Origin: a virus
Direction: 5' to 3' (one strand)
Length of the DNA: 25,911 nt
Virus record (IMG/VR): IMGVR_UViG_3300012096_000017
Coordinates: 1-25,911 of that record
Part shown: piece after piece, positions 15,165 through 22,241 of the stretch
Position numbering within the stretch: position 1 is the first letter of the stretch
How the letters are laid out: each line of letters begins with the position of its first letter
Made by a program: the position numbers and the translations under genes
The notes under the pieces: model-generated
Told to the model about the DNA's origin: nothing
Seen by the model: the letters and a program-made list of their open reading frames with translations, nothing else
Database searches by the model: none

Positions 15165-16197
15165 TCAGCGCCGCCTTTAACTCTTCTGGATCCAGCCGCG
15201 GGTCGCCATCCTCCAGCCCCGCCCCGAAGCGCACCTGGGGCTCGATGCCCTCATCCGGATCGATGTGAAGCTCGAGCAGCGCTTCGTAAGCGTAGCTGCG
15301 CGCCACCCGGCTGAAATCAGCCATCGACAAGAAATCCTCATCAGTGGCCACATAACGGCCATCGAGCCACTGACGCTGCGTCTGACGACACATGGCATGG
15401 CCCTTGTTGTTGAATAGCACCACCGTGATCGGCCATTGGTGCTTCACAATCGTGGCCAACTCCGGGGTGTGCACCGACAAGCCGCCATCCCCGGTGATGC
15501 ACCAGACCTTCTTGCCGGTCGCCAGATGAGCCCCGATCGCCGCCGGCAAGCCATAGCCCATCGGGGTGTTGTTCCAGGCGTGGATGAAACGTTGCCCGCG
15601 GAACTTGAACGCCTGCATCATCCAGCCCAGCACACACCCGGTATCGCTCACGATCACGTCATCGGGTTTGACCATGTTGCTCAACTGCGCACAGATTTTG
15701 TAGGGTTTTGCGCTCGAACACGGGAACTGTGCCCTCCACATCGCGATCCTCAACTGCCACATCTGGGTGTCTGAGCGCGGCTGCTCGATCTGCAGAAAAT
15801 CCCGCGCATCAGCGCAGATGCCCTCTACGGCTCTTCCCAATTTGCCGAACTTGTCGATCTCTTCGGGGTCGATGTCCACCATGGTGATGCGCGCTCGCGG
15901 AGCGAAGGAAGATACCGGCGAGCCCGTAGCCTTCGTATCCAGGCGTGTGCCCACCGTGACGATACGATCGGCCGTCTGTACCGCAAAGTTTGCATGGCGT
16001 AGCCCATGAGTTCCAAAGCGTCCCACATTCAGGCGGTGATCATCGTGCATCAGATCAGCCGCCCCCCAAGTGAGCACCACAGGCACGTTCGCCCGCTCCG
16101 CCCATTTCACAGCGAGCTCGCGAGCGCACTGCACGCCGCCGCCGAAGACGATCAGCGGGCGCTGTGCGCCGTTAAACAGATGCGCGCTGGAGGTCAT
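15157..16197 (-). CDS. Acetolactate-synthase-like ThDP enzyme, central and ThDP-binding (PP) domains
   Basis: 346 residues if started at ATG 16197 (MTSSAHLFNGAQRPLIVFGG); the open frame extends to 16242. The central domain covers roughly the first 140 residues (RPLIVFGGGVQCARELAV, RIVTVGTRLDTKATG). The PP domain has WNNTPMGYGLPAAIGAH, then the ThDP motif GDG, 24 residues, then NN (CITGDGGLS to LFNNKG). It is in a +1 frame relative to the 177-aa upstream ORF that supplies the PYR domain; together they give the usual length of about 520-560 residues. A GAG 7 bases before the ATG could support re-initiation, so a genuine two-subunit enzyme is possible. The alternative is a frameshifted gene. Confidence 0.8.
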   Translation of the reverse strand: MTSSAHLFNGAQRPLIVFGGGVQCARELAVKWAERANVPVVLTWGAADLMHDDHRLNVGRFGTHGLRHANFAVQTADRIVTVGTRLDTKATGSPVSSFAPRARITMVDIDPEEIDKFGKLGRAVEGICADARDFLQIEQPRSDTQMWQLRIAMWRAQFPCSSAKPYKICAQLSNMVKPDDVIVSDTGCVLGWMMQAFKFRGQRFIHAWNNTPMGYGLPAAIGAHLATGKKVWCITGDGGLSVHTPELATIVKHQWPITVVLFNNKGHAMCRQTQRQWLDGRYVATDEDFLSMADFSRVARSYAYEALLELHIDPDEGIEPQVRFGAGLEDGDPRLDPEELKAALSV

Positions 16198-16705
16198 CGG
16201 GTATCTCGAGCAGCACCGGGCCGGGACGCTGCTGCTGGGCAATACCCAGTGCCGTTATCAGCGTGCTCGATCCAAAGTCAGGATCAAAATCTGCAGCCCG
16301 ATCGCACTGGTGTGCCCACTTGGTGATCGGCCGCGCAATCTGCGTCATCGGACACTCCTGGAACCCATACTGGCGCAGTTTCGGGTTGATGTTCTCTTTG
16401 AGCCGTACCCTCGTCTGCTGGCCCACGATGTACAGCACCGGCACGCTGTCATAGAACGAAGTTGCAATCGCGGTCACCAGGTTCGTTGCGCCAGGCCCCG
16501 AAGTAGCCAGAGCAACGCCCAGGCCGTGCAACCGAGCATAAGCATCAGCGGCAAAACCGCAAGCGGCCTCCGACTGCGGGCATATGATCGCCACTCCAGC
16601 ACGATCCAGGCTATCAAGCAGATGCAGATTGGCCCCCCCTGATACAGCAAAGACATGGCGCACCTGTTCCTTGATGAATTGCGCGATGAGATCAGAAATC
16701 TTCAT
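16172..16705 (-). CDS. Acetolactate-synthase-like ThDP enzyme, N-terminal PYR domain
   Basis: 177 residues starting MKISDLIAQFIKEQVRHVFA. It matches the PYR domain of acetolactate-synthase-like enzymes: FAVSGGANLHLLDSL, the cofactor-activating glutamate E46 in CPQSEAACGFAADAYAR, and ATSGPGATNLVTAIA. It ends GPVLLEIPDDLQRASV, exactly where the PYR domain normally joins the central domain. Its stop overlaps the downstream ORF by 26 bases (to ATG 16197). Its start overlaps the SDR gene by 14 bases. Relatives in sugar clusters, such as YerE of yersiniose biosynthesis, add a two-carbon branch from pyruvate to a nucleotide keto-sugar. That role here is inference. Confidence 0.8.
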   Translation of the reverse strand: MKISDLIAQFIKEQVRHVFAVSGGANLHLLDSLDRAGVAIICPQSEAACGFAADAYARLHGLGVALATSGPGATNLVTAIATSFYDSVPVLYIVGQQTRVRLKENINPKLRQYGFQECPMTQIARPITKWAHQCDRAADFDPDFGSSTLITALGIAQQQRPGPVLLEIPDDLQRASV

Positions 16706-17354
16706 GCCGTCTCAGCTTCCAGGTGTCAGCACTGAACCGCTGTGATCGATAATCGTCCGACACGCAGATGTTGCGGCCCCCGATGGTTGCTTTCTGAGCC
16801 TCCATACACCAGCGCAGACACTCGTAGATTTTCGCCATTGGCGTGCCGCCCACATTCATCGCCTCGCTCAACCTCTCGTTGATCCAGCGCGTATCGATCG
16901 TCGGCTTGTGAATCTTAGTGAGCACAATTCCGGGGGCCAATGCATACCACTTCACATCGGTCTCCACATTCAGATGCTCGACGGCCTTCAATAGCGCCAT
17001 CTTGGCCACGTTGTAGGCGCTGTACCCGAGCTCGATCGTGTTCGGATTGGAGCCGGCCAGCATGCACACCTGCGCGTTCGCATTCCTGTGCTTCCACAAC
17101 TGCCGGATGAGCCGCAGTGGCAGCAGCAGATTGCTCTCCATGGCATCGCACCACTGCACATCATCGGCATCCTCCCACTTGCCGATCGATCCCAGCGCCC
17201 CGATCGCGCAAATGATCAGATCCCAGGCCGGTTCCATCGGTATCAACAGCTCTTCGCCCCGGTGCCAGCCATACACACGATGCCCGTCTTCTTGCAGGAA
17301 CTTGATCAGCGCTCGCCCAATATCACTGAAGCTTCCCAGGATAATGACCTTCAT
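16692..17354 (-). CDS. Short-chain dehydrogenase/reductase (SDR)
   Basis: 220 residues. The N-terminal nucleotide-binding loop is GSFSDIG (7-13), a variant of TGxxxGIG. N74, S101, and the YxxxK pair Y113/K117 (YSAYNVAK) form a complete SDR catalytic set. CAIGALG (49-55) fits the NNAG position loosely. Length is slightly short for a classical SDR. ATGA coupling to the preceding HTH gene and overlap with the ThDP enzyme place it in one pathway. A keto-sugar or acetyl-branch reductase would fit, by analogy with reductases that partner YerE-like enzymes. Substrate cannot be read from sequence. Confidence 0.83.
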   Translation of the reverse strand: MKVIILGSFSDIGRALIKFLQEDGHRVYGWHRGEELLIPMEPAWDLIICAIGALGSIGKWEDADDVQWCDAMESNLLLPLRLIRQLWKHRNANAQVCMLAGSNPNTIELGYSAYNVAKMALLKAVEHLNVETDVKWYALAPGIVLTKIHKPTIDTRWINERLSEAMNVGGTPMAKIYECLRWCMEAQKATIGGRNICVSDDYRSQRFSADTWKLRRHEDF

Positions 17355-17587
17355 ATGCAGCGATGAATGGTGATATTGCCATCGCGCACAATCCGTTGTT
17401 CCTCGACCATCGCCCAGCCGGTACCGTTGCGAATGCGCAGAATCGTATTCGGATTTACCTTGAAGCGCTTGGCCAGCACACCCGTGCGCTCAGGAGATGC
17501 CCGGATGATCTCTACATCCTTCAACGTGAGCTTGGCGCGTCCATTTTCCTCACCGGGATGCGCACCGCCAAACCGATGTATTTTCAT
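17351..17587 (-). CDS. Small helix-turn-helix protein
   Basis: 78 residues. The core ENGRAKLTLKDVEIIRASPE followed by TGVLAKRFKVNPNTILRIRN is the NGRAKLT...V..IR......LA..F.V...TI..I..G.WA pattern of phage HTH domains that are often fused to HNH homing nucleases. Here no nuclease domain is present. ATGA overlaps both the upstream structural gene and the downstream SDR. It may be a small DNA-binding regulator or the remnant of a homing endonuclease; the operon coupling favours a functional gene. Confidence 0.72.
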   Translation of the reverse strand: MKIHRFGGAHPGEENGRAKLTLKDVEIIRASPERTGVLAKRFKVNPNTILRIRNGTGWAMVEEQRIVRDGNITIHRCI

Positions 17588-18282
17588 TGTGCAATCACCT
17601 GTGGGTAGGGATTGATATACGGCGCACTGCTCGCTCCGGCCGGCAGCAATGCGATCGCCATCGCGATCTGTATCGATGAATGACTCAAGCTGGCATCCAC
17701 CACCGTGGTCCCCGCACCGGACCCGGCCAGCAAGTCCTCAACGAGCTCGCCACTGGTCAGCCCTCCGATCACCTGCGCATACGCAGCCCCTGCGGTGTAG
17801 GTGCCCAGCCCCAAGCCAGTGTCAAAGAACGAGCCCACGATGAGATCACCCGCCTGCAAGCCGGTAAGATTCACACTGCCCGTACTGGTCGCCGCCAGCG
17901 CTTGTTCGATATGCGCCCCCGCACCATCCAGGCTCGCACTCGCTCCGCCGTACTCCACCGCCATCGGCTTCCACGACCAGGTGCTCGCCGAATTGCTCGC
18001 GGCAAGAGTAATCGTAGAAGCTAACGCCTGGCCCACGATGCCCTTGAAGTGCATGCCCGTGTCGTTGTCGTTGGCGTCGACCACGGTGCCCACCAGCAAA
18101 TAGTTGTTGCCCTGCTCATCCTTGCACGTGGGTGAGCTGACCGAACTCACGTTCACCGTTGCACAGATGTACATCAGATGGCCCACCGTCATCACGCCCA
18201 GGCCACCACTGGAGCTGTTCAGCACCGCCGTACTGCCAATCACCGTGAAGGTGCTGGTCGATTGCGCTCGGGTGAAGGCCAT
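17584..18282 (-). CDS. Beta-rich tail/virion surface protein
   Basis: 232 residues, rich in S, T, G, A and V with alternating strand patterns. SPTCKDEQGNNYLLVGTVVD and LTGLQAGDLIVGSFFDTG resemble repeated beta-sandwich phage structural proteins. ATGA overlap with the HTH gene downstream and a 6-base gap after the 252-aa gene put it in the tail module that begins with the tailspike. A receptor-binding accessory or tail-appendage role is inferred from position and composition. Confidence 0.62.
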   Translation of the reverse strand: MAFTRAQSTSTFTVIGSTAVLNSSSGGLGVMTVGHLMYICATVNVSSVSSPTCKDEQGNNYLLVGTVVDANDNDTGMHFKGIVGQALASTITLAASNSASTWSWKPMAVEYGGASASLDGAGAHIEQALAATSTGSVNLTGLQAGDLIVGSFFDTGLGLGTYTAGAAYAQVIGGLTSGELVEDLLAGSGAGTTVVDASLSHSSIQIAMAIALLPAGASSAPYINPYPQVIAQ

Positions 18283-18288
18283 CTGCGC

Positions 18289-19047
18289 TCACCAGTAGCC
18301 CATGTAGCGCAGGTTGCCGGATTTGAAAGCAGGAGTAAACCCGGCGGCTGTCTGTGTCGCCCAATTCGATAACAGCGGAAGATCAGTCGCAATGAAGTTT
18401 GTAACTCCAGCCCCGGTTGCGGTGATCTTGATAATGGCGATTCCAGAATAGGTCCGCGTCGTCGCAGCGGGCCCTGTGTAACTTCCGGTGGATGTAAAGT
18501 TCAAATCCACTTTAGAACTCGCAGCAATATCCTCCATGGCAGAGATGCCGGCGGCCGATGGAGTCAACAGGATTCCGTTTTGATAAAGCCGCCAAATGCT
18601 ATCTGCATCGCTCGAGACAAAGATGTTAGAGGTGATAACGGTAGGATTCGGATATGCGTTGTACTCGTTAAAACCGGCCCCACCACCAGAATCGGCAATA
18701 AACAAATCTGTGTTGACACCCCTATTGATGTGAATCGTTTCTGTCCCCGCAACCTGCAATTGAAGATCTACCGACCCATTGAGAATGCTGGCCGAAGTGC
18801 TCATCCCGATGACAATGGCCCAGGGGCGCGTTACTGCAGCAGCCGGCAGTGTTCCTGATTCCAAAAAAGTGGCATTGCAAACGACATTACCACTACCGTC
18901 TACCGTAGCACCAGAGCCGTTGATTACCGTGATTGATGTCGCATTAACTTGTCCGGCCCAGCTTGTGAAGTTCCCAACGATACCCAGGTTCTGCTGCCAG
19001 TATTCAATCGCAGATGAGTAACTGAGCGATGGAAACGGTACACTCAT
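18289..19047 (-). CDS. Tail/virion protein with concanavalin/LamG-like beta sandwich
   Basis: 252 residues. The pattern SVDLQLQVAGTETIHINRG, DADSIWRLYQNGILLTPSAA and TYSGIAIIKITATGAGV resembles the LamG/concanavalin-like fold (a WRLYxNG strand followed by an sGiaIik strand), common in carbohydrate-binding phage appendages. The match is by eye and moderate. The C-terminus ends in a short aromatic tail, NLRYMGYW. ATGA overlap with the 163-aa gene upstream. Likely a tail component that contacts host glycans. Confidence 0.6.
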   Translation of the reverse strand: MSVPFPSLSYSSAIEYWQQNLGIVGNFTSWAGQVNATSITVINGSGATVDGSGNVVCNATFLESGTLPAAAVTRPWAIVIGMSTSASILNGSVDLQLQVAGTETIHINRGVNTDLFIADSGGGAGFNEYNAYPNPTVITSNIFVSSDADSIWRLYQNGILLTPSAAGISAMEDIAASSKVDLNFTSTGSYTGPAATTRTYSGIAIIKITATGAGVTNFIATDLPLLSNWATQTAAGFTPAFKSGNLRYMGYW

Positions 19048-19535
19048 GCATACCCTCGATTAGCACGTCCAAACCATAACGCCTGACAAATCACGTCCGC
19101 CGCCTGCGTCGCGCTGAGCATCGTAGCCCTGAAGATGATCGCGGTCGTCATATCGCTCGTGATTGCAGTGTCCTGCACGTAAACGACGGCGCCAGCCAAG
19201 ACCAAGTTAGACGGATCGCTGTACCACGCACCGCAAATCTTCGATGTGCTCTGCAACAGTCCGTTGATCTCCCACCAAACCCTGATCTGCTTGTTGCTAT
19301 CGGTGAACGTGTGGTCGAAAAAGCTCGTTCCGTTCAAGTACAGCCGGACCCGCTTATTGTTCCCGTTGGCAGCGGTGACGAACTGCGCCGTACCTCGCAG
19401 CACATCGCCGTTGTTAACCCGACGCGCGCCGATCGACAGGCCCGTAGCCTGCGTTCCAATGCAATCCGTCTCGACGTTGTTCAAACTCGGGACCGTCGCC
19501 GTCCCCAGGGCACCGATGATGTCGTAGTCGGTCAC
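19044..19535 (-). CDS. Small beta-rich tail/virion protein
   Basis: 163 residues from GTG 19535, whose GTGA overlaps the tailspike stop. It contains RVRLYLNGTSFFDHTFTDSN and AAIIFRATMLS-type strands (TTAIIFRATMLSATQAADVI), consistent with a small beta sandwich, perhaps distantly like the 252-aa neighbour (shared LYxNG motif). No catalytic signature. Position suggests a tailspike-associated or receptor-binding accessory protein. Confidence 0.6.
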   Translation of the reverse strand: MTDYDIIGALGTATVPSLNNVETDCIGTQATGLSIGARRVNNGDVLRGTAQFVTAANGNNKRVRLYLNGTSFFDHTFTDSNKQIRVWWEINGLLQSTSKICGAWYSDPSNLVLAGAVVYVQDTAITSDMTTAIIFRATMLSATQAADVICQALWFGRANRGYA

Positions 19536-21748
19536 GACGCCATTCTCCAGATGCCCTGTTCCATCGCTTTGTAGGTCATTGGAAGACCGGCATTTTGCGT
19601 CGAGTCAACACTGGACATGAATCGAATTCGGAACACTGGTGATCCTGCCGCCGTTACCACTGACTTGGCGATGCACACTGTCACATCGTATAGCGTCGAT
19701 TGGGTGATCATGCAAATACGCTGCCAGCGCTGCGGCCATATCGTCACAGCGCCTGGCGGAGATGTAGTATCCGAACAGCCCTTGCTGTAGGTTGCCGCAA
19801 CGCCCGAATTTCCACCGTGAAAGATACTCATCCGCCACGCTTGAGACGCATGCTCGTTGTAAATCTCGAAGTTTATGGCTCTTGCAATCGCGGTACCGCC
19901 AGGCGCATTCGATAGAGCGGACCAGCCACGAATGAACGACGAGACAGCGGTGTCTGCTGTTCCAGATGGGAACGAAATCCGCGTCACATAATCATTCGTC
20001 GCACTGTCGAAGATCGTTCCAACCGTAATACCACCCGTGCAATCAGGACGGATCGCGTTGAAGTTGGGGTGAAGCGACGATGGGAAACTGCCTTCATAGC
20101 GGCCTACTTGATAGCCAGAAATAATGAGCAGCCCAGTGTTTTCAGCAACAGAGCCGGGACCAGAAACTGAGCCGAACGCCGTGCGCGGGAATTGGTTGCA
20201 ATTTTCAATGATCGACGTGAAATTCGGTCCGATATAGACCGCCTCATCGAGCCAGCATCCCGCATCGGCGTCCTCGGCACGCACGTTGTACGGATTGCCT
20301 GAAAAAGCGGCGGTACCCTCAACGTACAGATTGGCTTGAGGACCACCTAGGCGAGCGTAGATCCGTCGACCGGCGGAATAGTCTTGAAGATTGTAGAGAG
20401 TTACCGTGTTATTGGCATCGACGAACTTGCTGCACGTCTTGATCGTCGCGTTACCGACCGCGTTAGCAAAATCATCCCAGAACGGATACTGACGCGAATC
20501 CACAAACACGGTCAGTCCCGAAGTCGTGGCTGAATTCACCATGATCGATCCTGGATCGGAAACCGTCAGCACTTGCGTCCCGCTCGCCGATGCAGAGATC
20601 GCCGTCACAGTAAACGGGATCCAGTTCATCCCAGCTGCACCGCCGGTGAATCCAGAGAAATAAACGCTGTCTCCAACGATGATCCCGTAGCCGAAACCGC
20701 CGTTCCCAGCCCAGTTATTGCACCCTCCCGTCTCTGTTTGATTTGATCCTGGCGCGTCCATTGTGAACGTCTTGCCAGATCCGCTAACCGTTACCGTGCT
20801 TCCACTGATCTGAAGATACATCTGAAAGTTGAATTCGTCAGATCCTCCACTCAAACGAAACTGACCGCCGATCGAGTACGGAGCACTGGAGAAAGCATGA
20901 TCACAGATCACCGCTGACCGAGACCATGAATCATTGAGTTGCATCAACGATGGAACGCTGGCGGACTGTCCCTGCGAAAGAAAGAGGTAGTTAATTCCGC
21001 ACGACTGCGATAGAAACTTTCTCCATCCATACAGATCCACACCACCACCAAAGACTGATGACGGCCGTAACAGAAAACCTATCCCGCAATTGTTTGCTCC
21101 ATGCTGCTCATGATCCTGATATTGAGTGGTCTGAAGATCATGTCCCACATAAAAACTGTTGCACTGAATGCGTCGAGCGACGAGATTAGGGTTGCTGTTC
21201 TGGAATTGATTGGGACTGCCACCCGTAGTTAACGACGACCAGCGCCACCCCGTCAAGTAGGTGTTATGGCCGGCCTGACTATTACCATCGATTTTGAATC
21301 CTTCGTACAGCCCCCTGTTCATCACCTGATAGCCGCCGCCACCGTTCTGAGTATTGACAATCCCCACCATGTAGGAATTGTTCGATGGCCCATAGCCTAA
21401 ATTAGAGAGTGGTGCTGTCGCAGCAATCCAAGTGTCGTAGCCTCGATGATCTCCGTAGCCATTAAACTGAAAACTGATCGGAACAGAGGTTCCGTAACTG
21501 CCCCCGCCATCACCATTGATCCATTCCGTAATCGGCTGAACCGCCAGAACTGTATTGATCGCAGCGCCCTGGTCGCTACCGTTGGCAACAACACCGCCCT
21601 GCTTGGTGATGTGATAGCGCTCCGTACCGGCGCCTCCGACTTGCCCAGCGGTGGCGCTCATGGTCACACCCGACTGCACCACCGGCACGAGCTCGCTACC
21701 CGTCAGGCTCACTACAGCCGGCAGCTGCGAGATCTTCTTATCGCTCAT
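19532..21748 (-). CDS. Tailspike/tail fibre protein
   Basis: About 738 residues from ATG 21748 (MSDKKISQLPAVVSLTGSEL). This start is preferred over a frame extension to 21793 because a GGAGG lies just upstream and ATGA couples it to a micro-ORF. The N-terminal KKISQLPxxxxLTGSELVPV is a common phage tail-fibre/tailspike opening. The middle (about 100-550) is rich in G, N, S, aromatic residues and strand-turn patterns (NRGLYEGFKIDGNSQAGHNT), as in right-handed beta-helix tailspikes. The C-terminus (RMSIFHGGNSGVAATYSKGC) looks like a lectin-like cap. Depolymerase activity is possible but no catalytic motif is identified. Visibly lower GC than the head genes, typical of exchanged receptor-binding genes. 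Confidence 0.8.
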   Translation of the reverse strand: MSDKKISQLPAVVSLTGSELVPVVQSGVTMSATAGQVGGAGTERYHITKQGGVVANGSDQGAAINTVLAVQPITEWINGDGGGSYGTSVPISFQFNGYGDHRGYDTWIAATAPLSNLGYGPSNNSYMVGIVNTQNGGGGYQVMNRGLYEGFKIDGNSQAGHNTYLTGWRWSSLTTGGSPNQFQNSNPNLVARRIQCNSFYVGHDLQTTQYQDHEQHGANNCGIGFLLRPSSVFGGGVDLYGWRKFLSQSCGINYLFLSQGQSASVPSLMQLNDSWSRSAVICDHAFSSAPYSIGGQFRLSGGSDEFNFQMYLQISGSTVTVSGSGKTFTMDAPGSNQTETGGCNNWAGNGGFGYGIIVGDSVYFSGFTGGAAGMNWIPFTVTAISASASGTQVLTVSDPGSIMVNSATTSGLTVFVDSRQYPFWDDFANAVGNATIKTCSKFVDANNTVTLYNLQDYSAGRRIYARLGGPQANLYVEGTAAFSGNPYNVRAEDADAGCWLDEAVYIGPNFTSIIENCNQFPRTAFGSVSGPGSVAENTGLLIISGYQVGRYEGSFPSSLHPNFNAIRPDCTGGITVGTIFDSATNDYVTRISFPSGTADTAVSSFIRGWSALSNAPGGTAIARAINFEIYNEHASQAWRMSIFHGGNSGVAATYSKGCSDTTSPPGAVTIWPQRWQRICMITQSTLYDVTVCIAKSVVTAAGSPVFRIRFMSSVDSTQNAGLPMTYKAMEQGIWRMAS

Positions 21749-21852
21749 ATGCCTCCAGGACCGCAGCAGACGAGCGTAGCGCCACGATCGCACCGACCAT
21801 GGGGTAGGAACAGCATCCCACCCCCGATCGTGCCTCCTATGGCCACTGGCAT
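21745..21852 (-). CDS. Possible 35-residue micro-ORF before tailspike
   Basis: ATG 21852 gives MPVAIGGTIGGGMLFLPHGR followed by a cysteine-containing tail ending CCGPGGI. Its TGA overlaps the tailspike ATG (ATATGAGC). The glycine-rich hydrophobic start could be a short membrane-associated or leader peptide. Evidence is limited to coupling and open frame. It may instead be chance in the leader of the tailspike. Confidence 0.3.
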   Translation of the reverse strand: MPVAIGGTIGGGMLFLPHGRCDRGATLVCCGPGGI

Positions 21853-21869
21853 GGCCTAGAAATCGATTT

Positions 21870-22013
21870 TCATTGTTGTTCGATCAGCAGCGCGCTCACG
21901 CCATCCTCGAGCAAGATGTGCCCACCATCCTCCTGCAAGAGGAACGACTCGAGGATCGTAACGAGGAATGGCGCGATGCCGCCGAAGCGAAATTGCAGGA
22001 AGCTCAAGCGCAT
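21870..22013 (-). CDS. Small hypothetical phage protein
   Basis: 47 residues from ATG 22013, MRLSFLQFRFGGIAPFLVTI, then SFLLQEDGGHILLEDG and ending ALLIEQQ. The repeated LLxEDG pattern (LLQEDGG, LLEDGVS) is familiar from short proteins next to phage tail genes, but no family name can be assigned. The frame is open upstream to TTG 22097; no Shine-Dalgarno is clear at either start. It would be the first gene after the repeat-rich control region and so the first gene of the tail transcript. Confidence 0.5.
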   Translation of the reverse strand: MRLSFLQFRFGGIAPFLVTILESFLLQEDGGHILLEDGVSALLIEQQ

Positions 22014-22123
22014 GGTGCGGGGCAGCAAACCTGCTGGCAGCGAAGATAGGGGCTTGTACGCTGAAACCGACGACTTGGCAACGGGTGGTTTTTGCAAGCC
22101 CGATGTCAGTAAATACCGCTTGT

Positions 22124-22152
22124 AACCGCTGTAACTCAGTTACAACGCGGTT
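22124..22152. repeat. Imperfect inverted repeat (TGTAACT dyad)
   Basis: TGTAACT and AGTTACA are separated by one base, flanked by AACCGC on the left and, after a two-base bulge, GCGGTT on the right. On the plus strand it is followed by TT, resembling a terminator, but no plus-strand gene leads into it. It shares the GTAAC core with the nearby 9-bp repeats, so an operator is the better guess. Confidence 0.55.
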
Positions 22153-22183
22153 TTGAAACCTCTAAGTTATAGCAATATACTCT

Positions 22184-22219
22184 CAGTTATTAGAGTTACT
22201 AGAGTTACAAGAGTTACAA
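22184..22219. repeat. Four tandem 9-bp repeats (GAGTTACAA type)
   Basis: Consecutive 9-mers read CAGTTATTA, GAGTTACTA, GAGTTACAA, GAGTTACAA with no spacer. The next 12 bases (TAGTAATTACTA, 22220-22231) form a perfect palindrome. The array lies just after the VapE-like gene and upstream of tail genes. A -10-like TATAAC on the minus strand (22171-22166) lies just downstream and lacks a good -35, suggesting activator sites; replication iterons are the alternative. Confidence 0.8.
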
Positions 22220-22241
22220 TAGTAATTACTAGAGGGAGAAA

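Noticed and set aside
21749-21793. 15-residue N-terminal extension of the tailspike
   Set aside because: Arginine/tryptophan-rich, overlaps the Shine-Dalgarno of ATG 21748 and is out of keeping with the KKISQLP-type start.
22184-22231. Tandem 9-mers considered as a CRISPR or attachment site
   Set aside because: No spacers between units, units too short, and no integrase or cas gene in the window.
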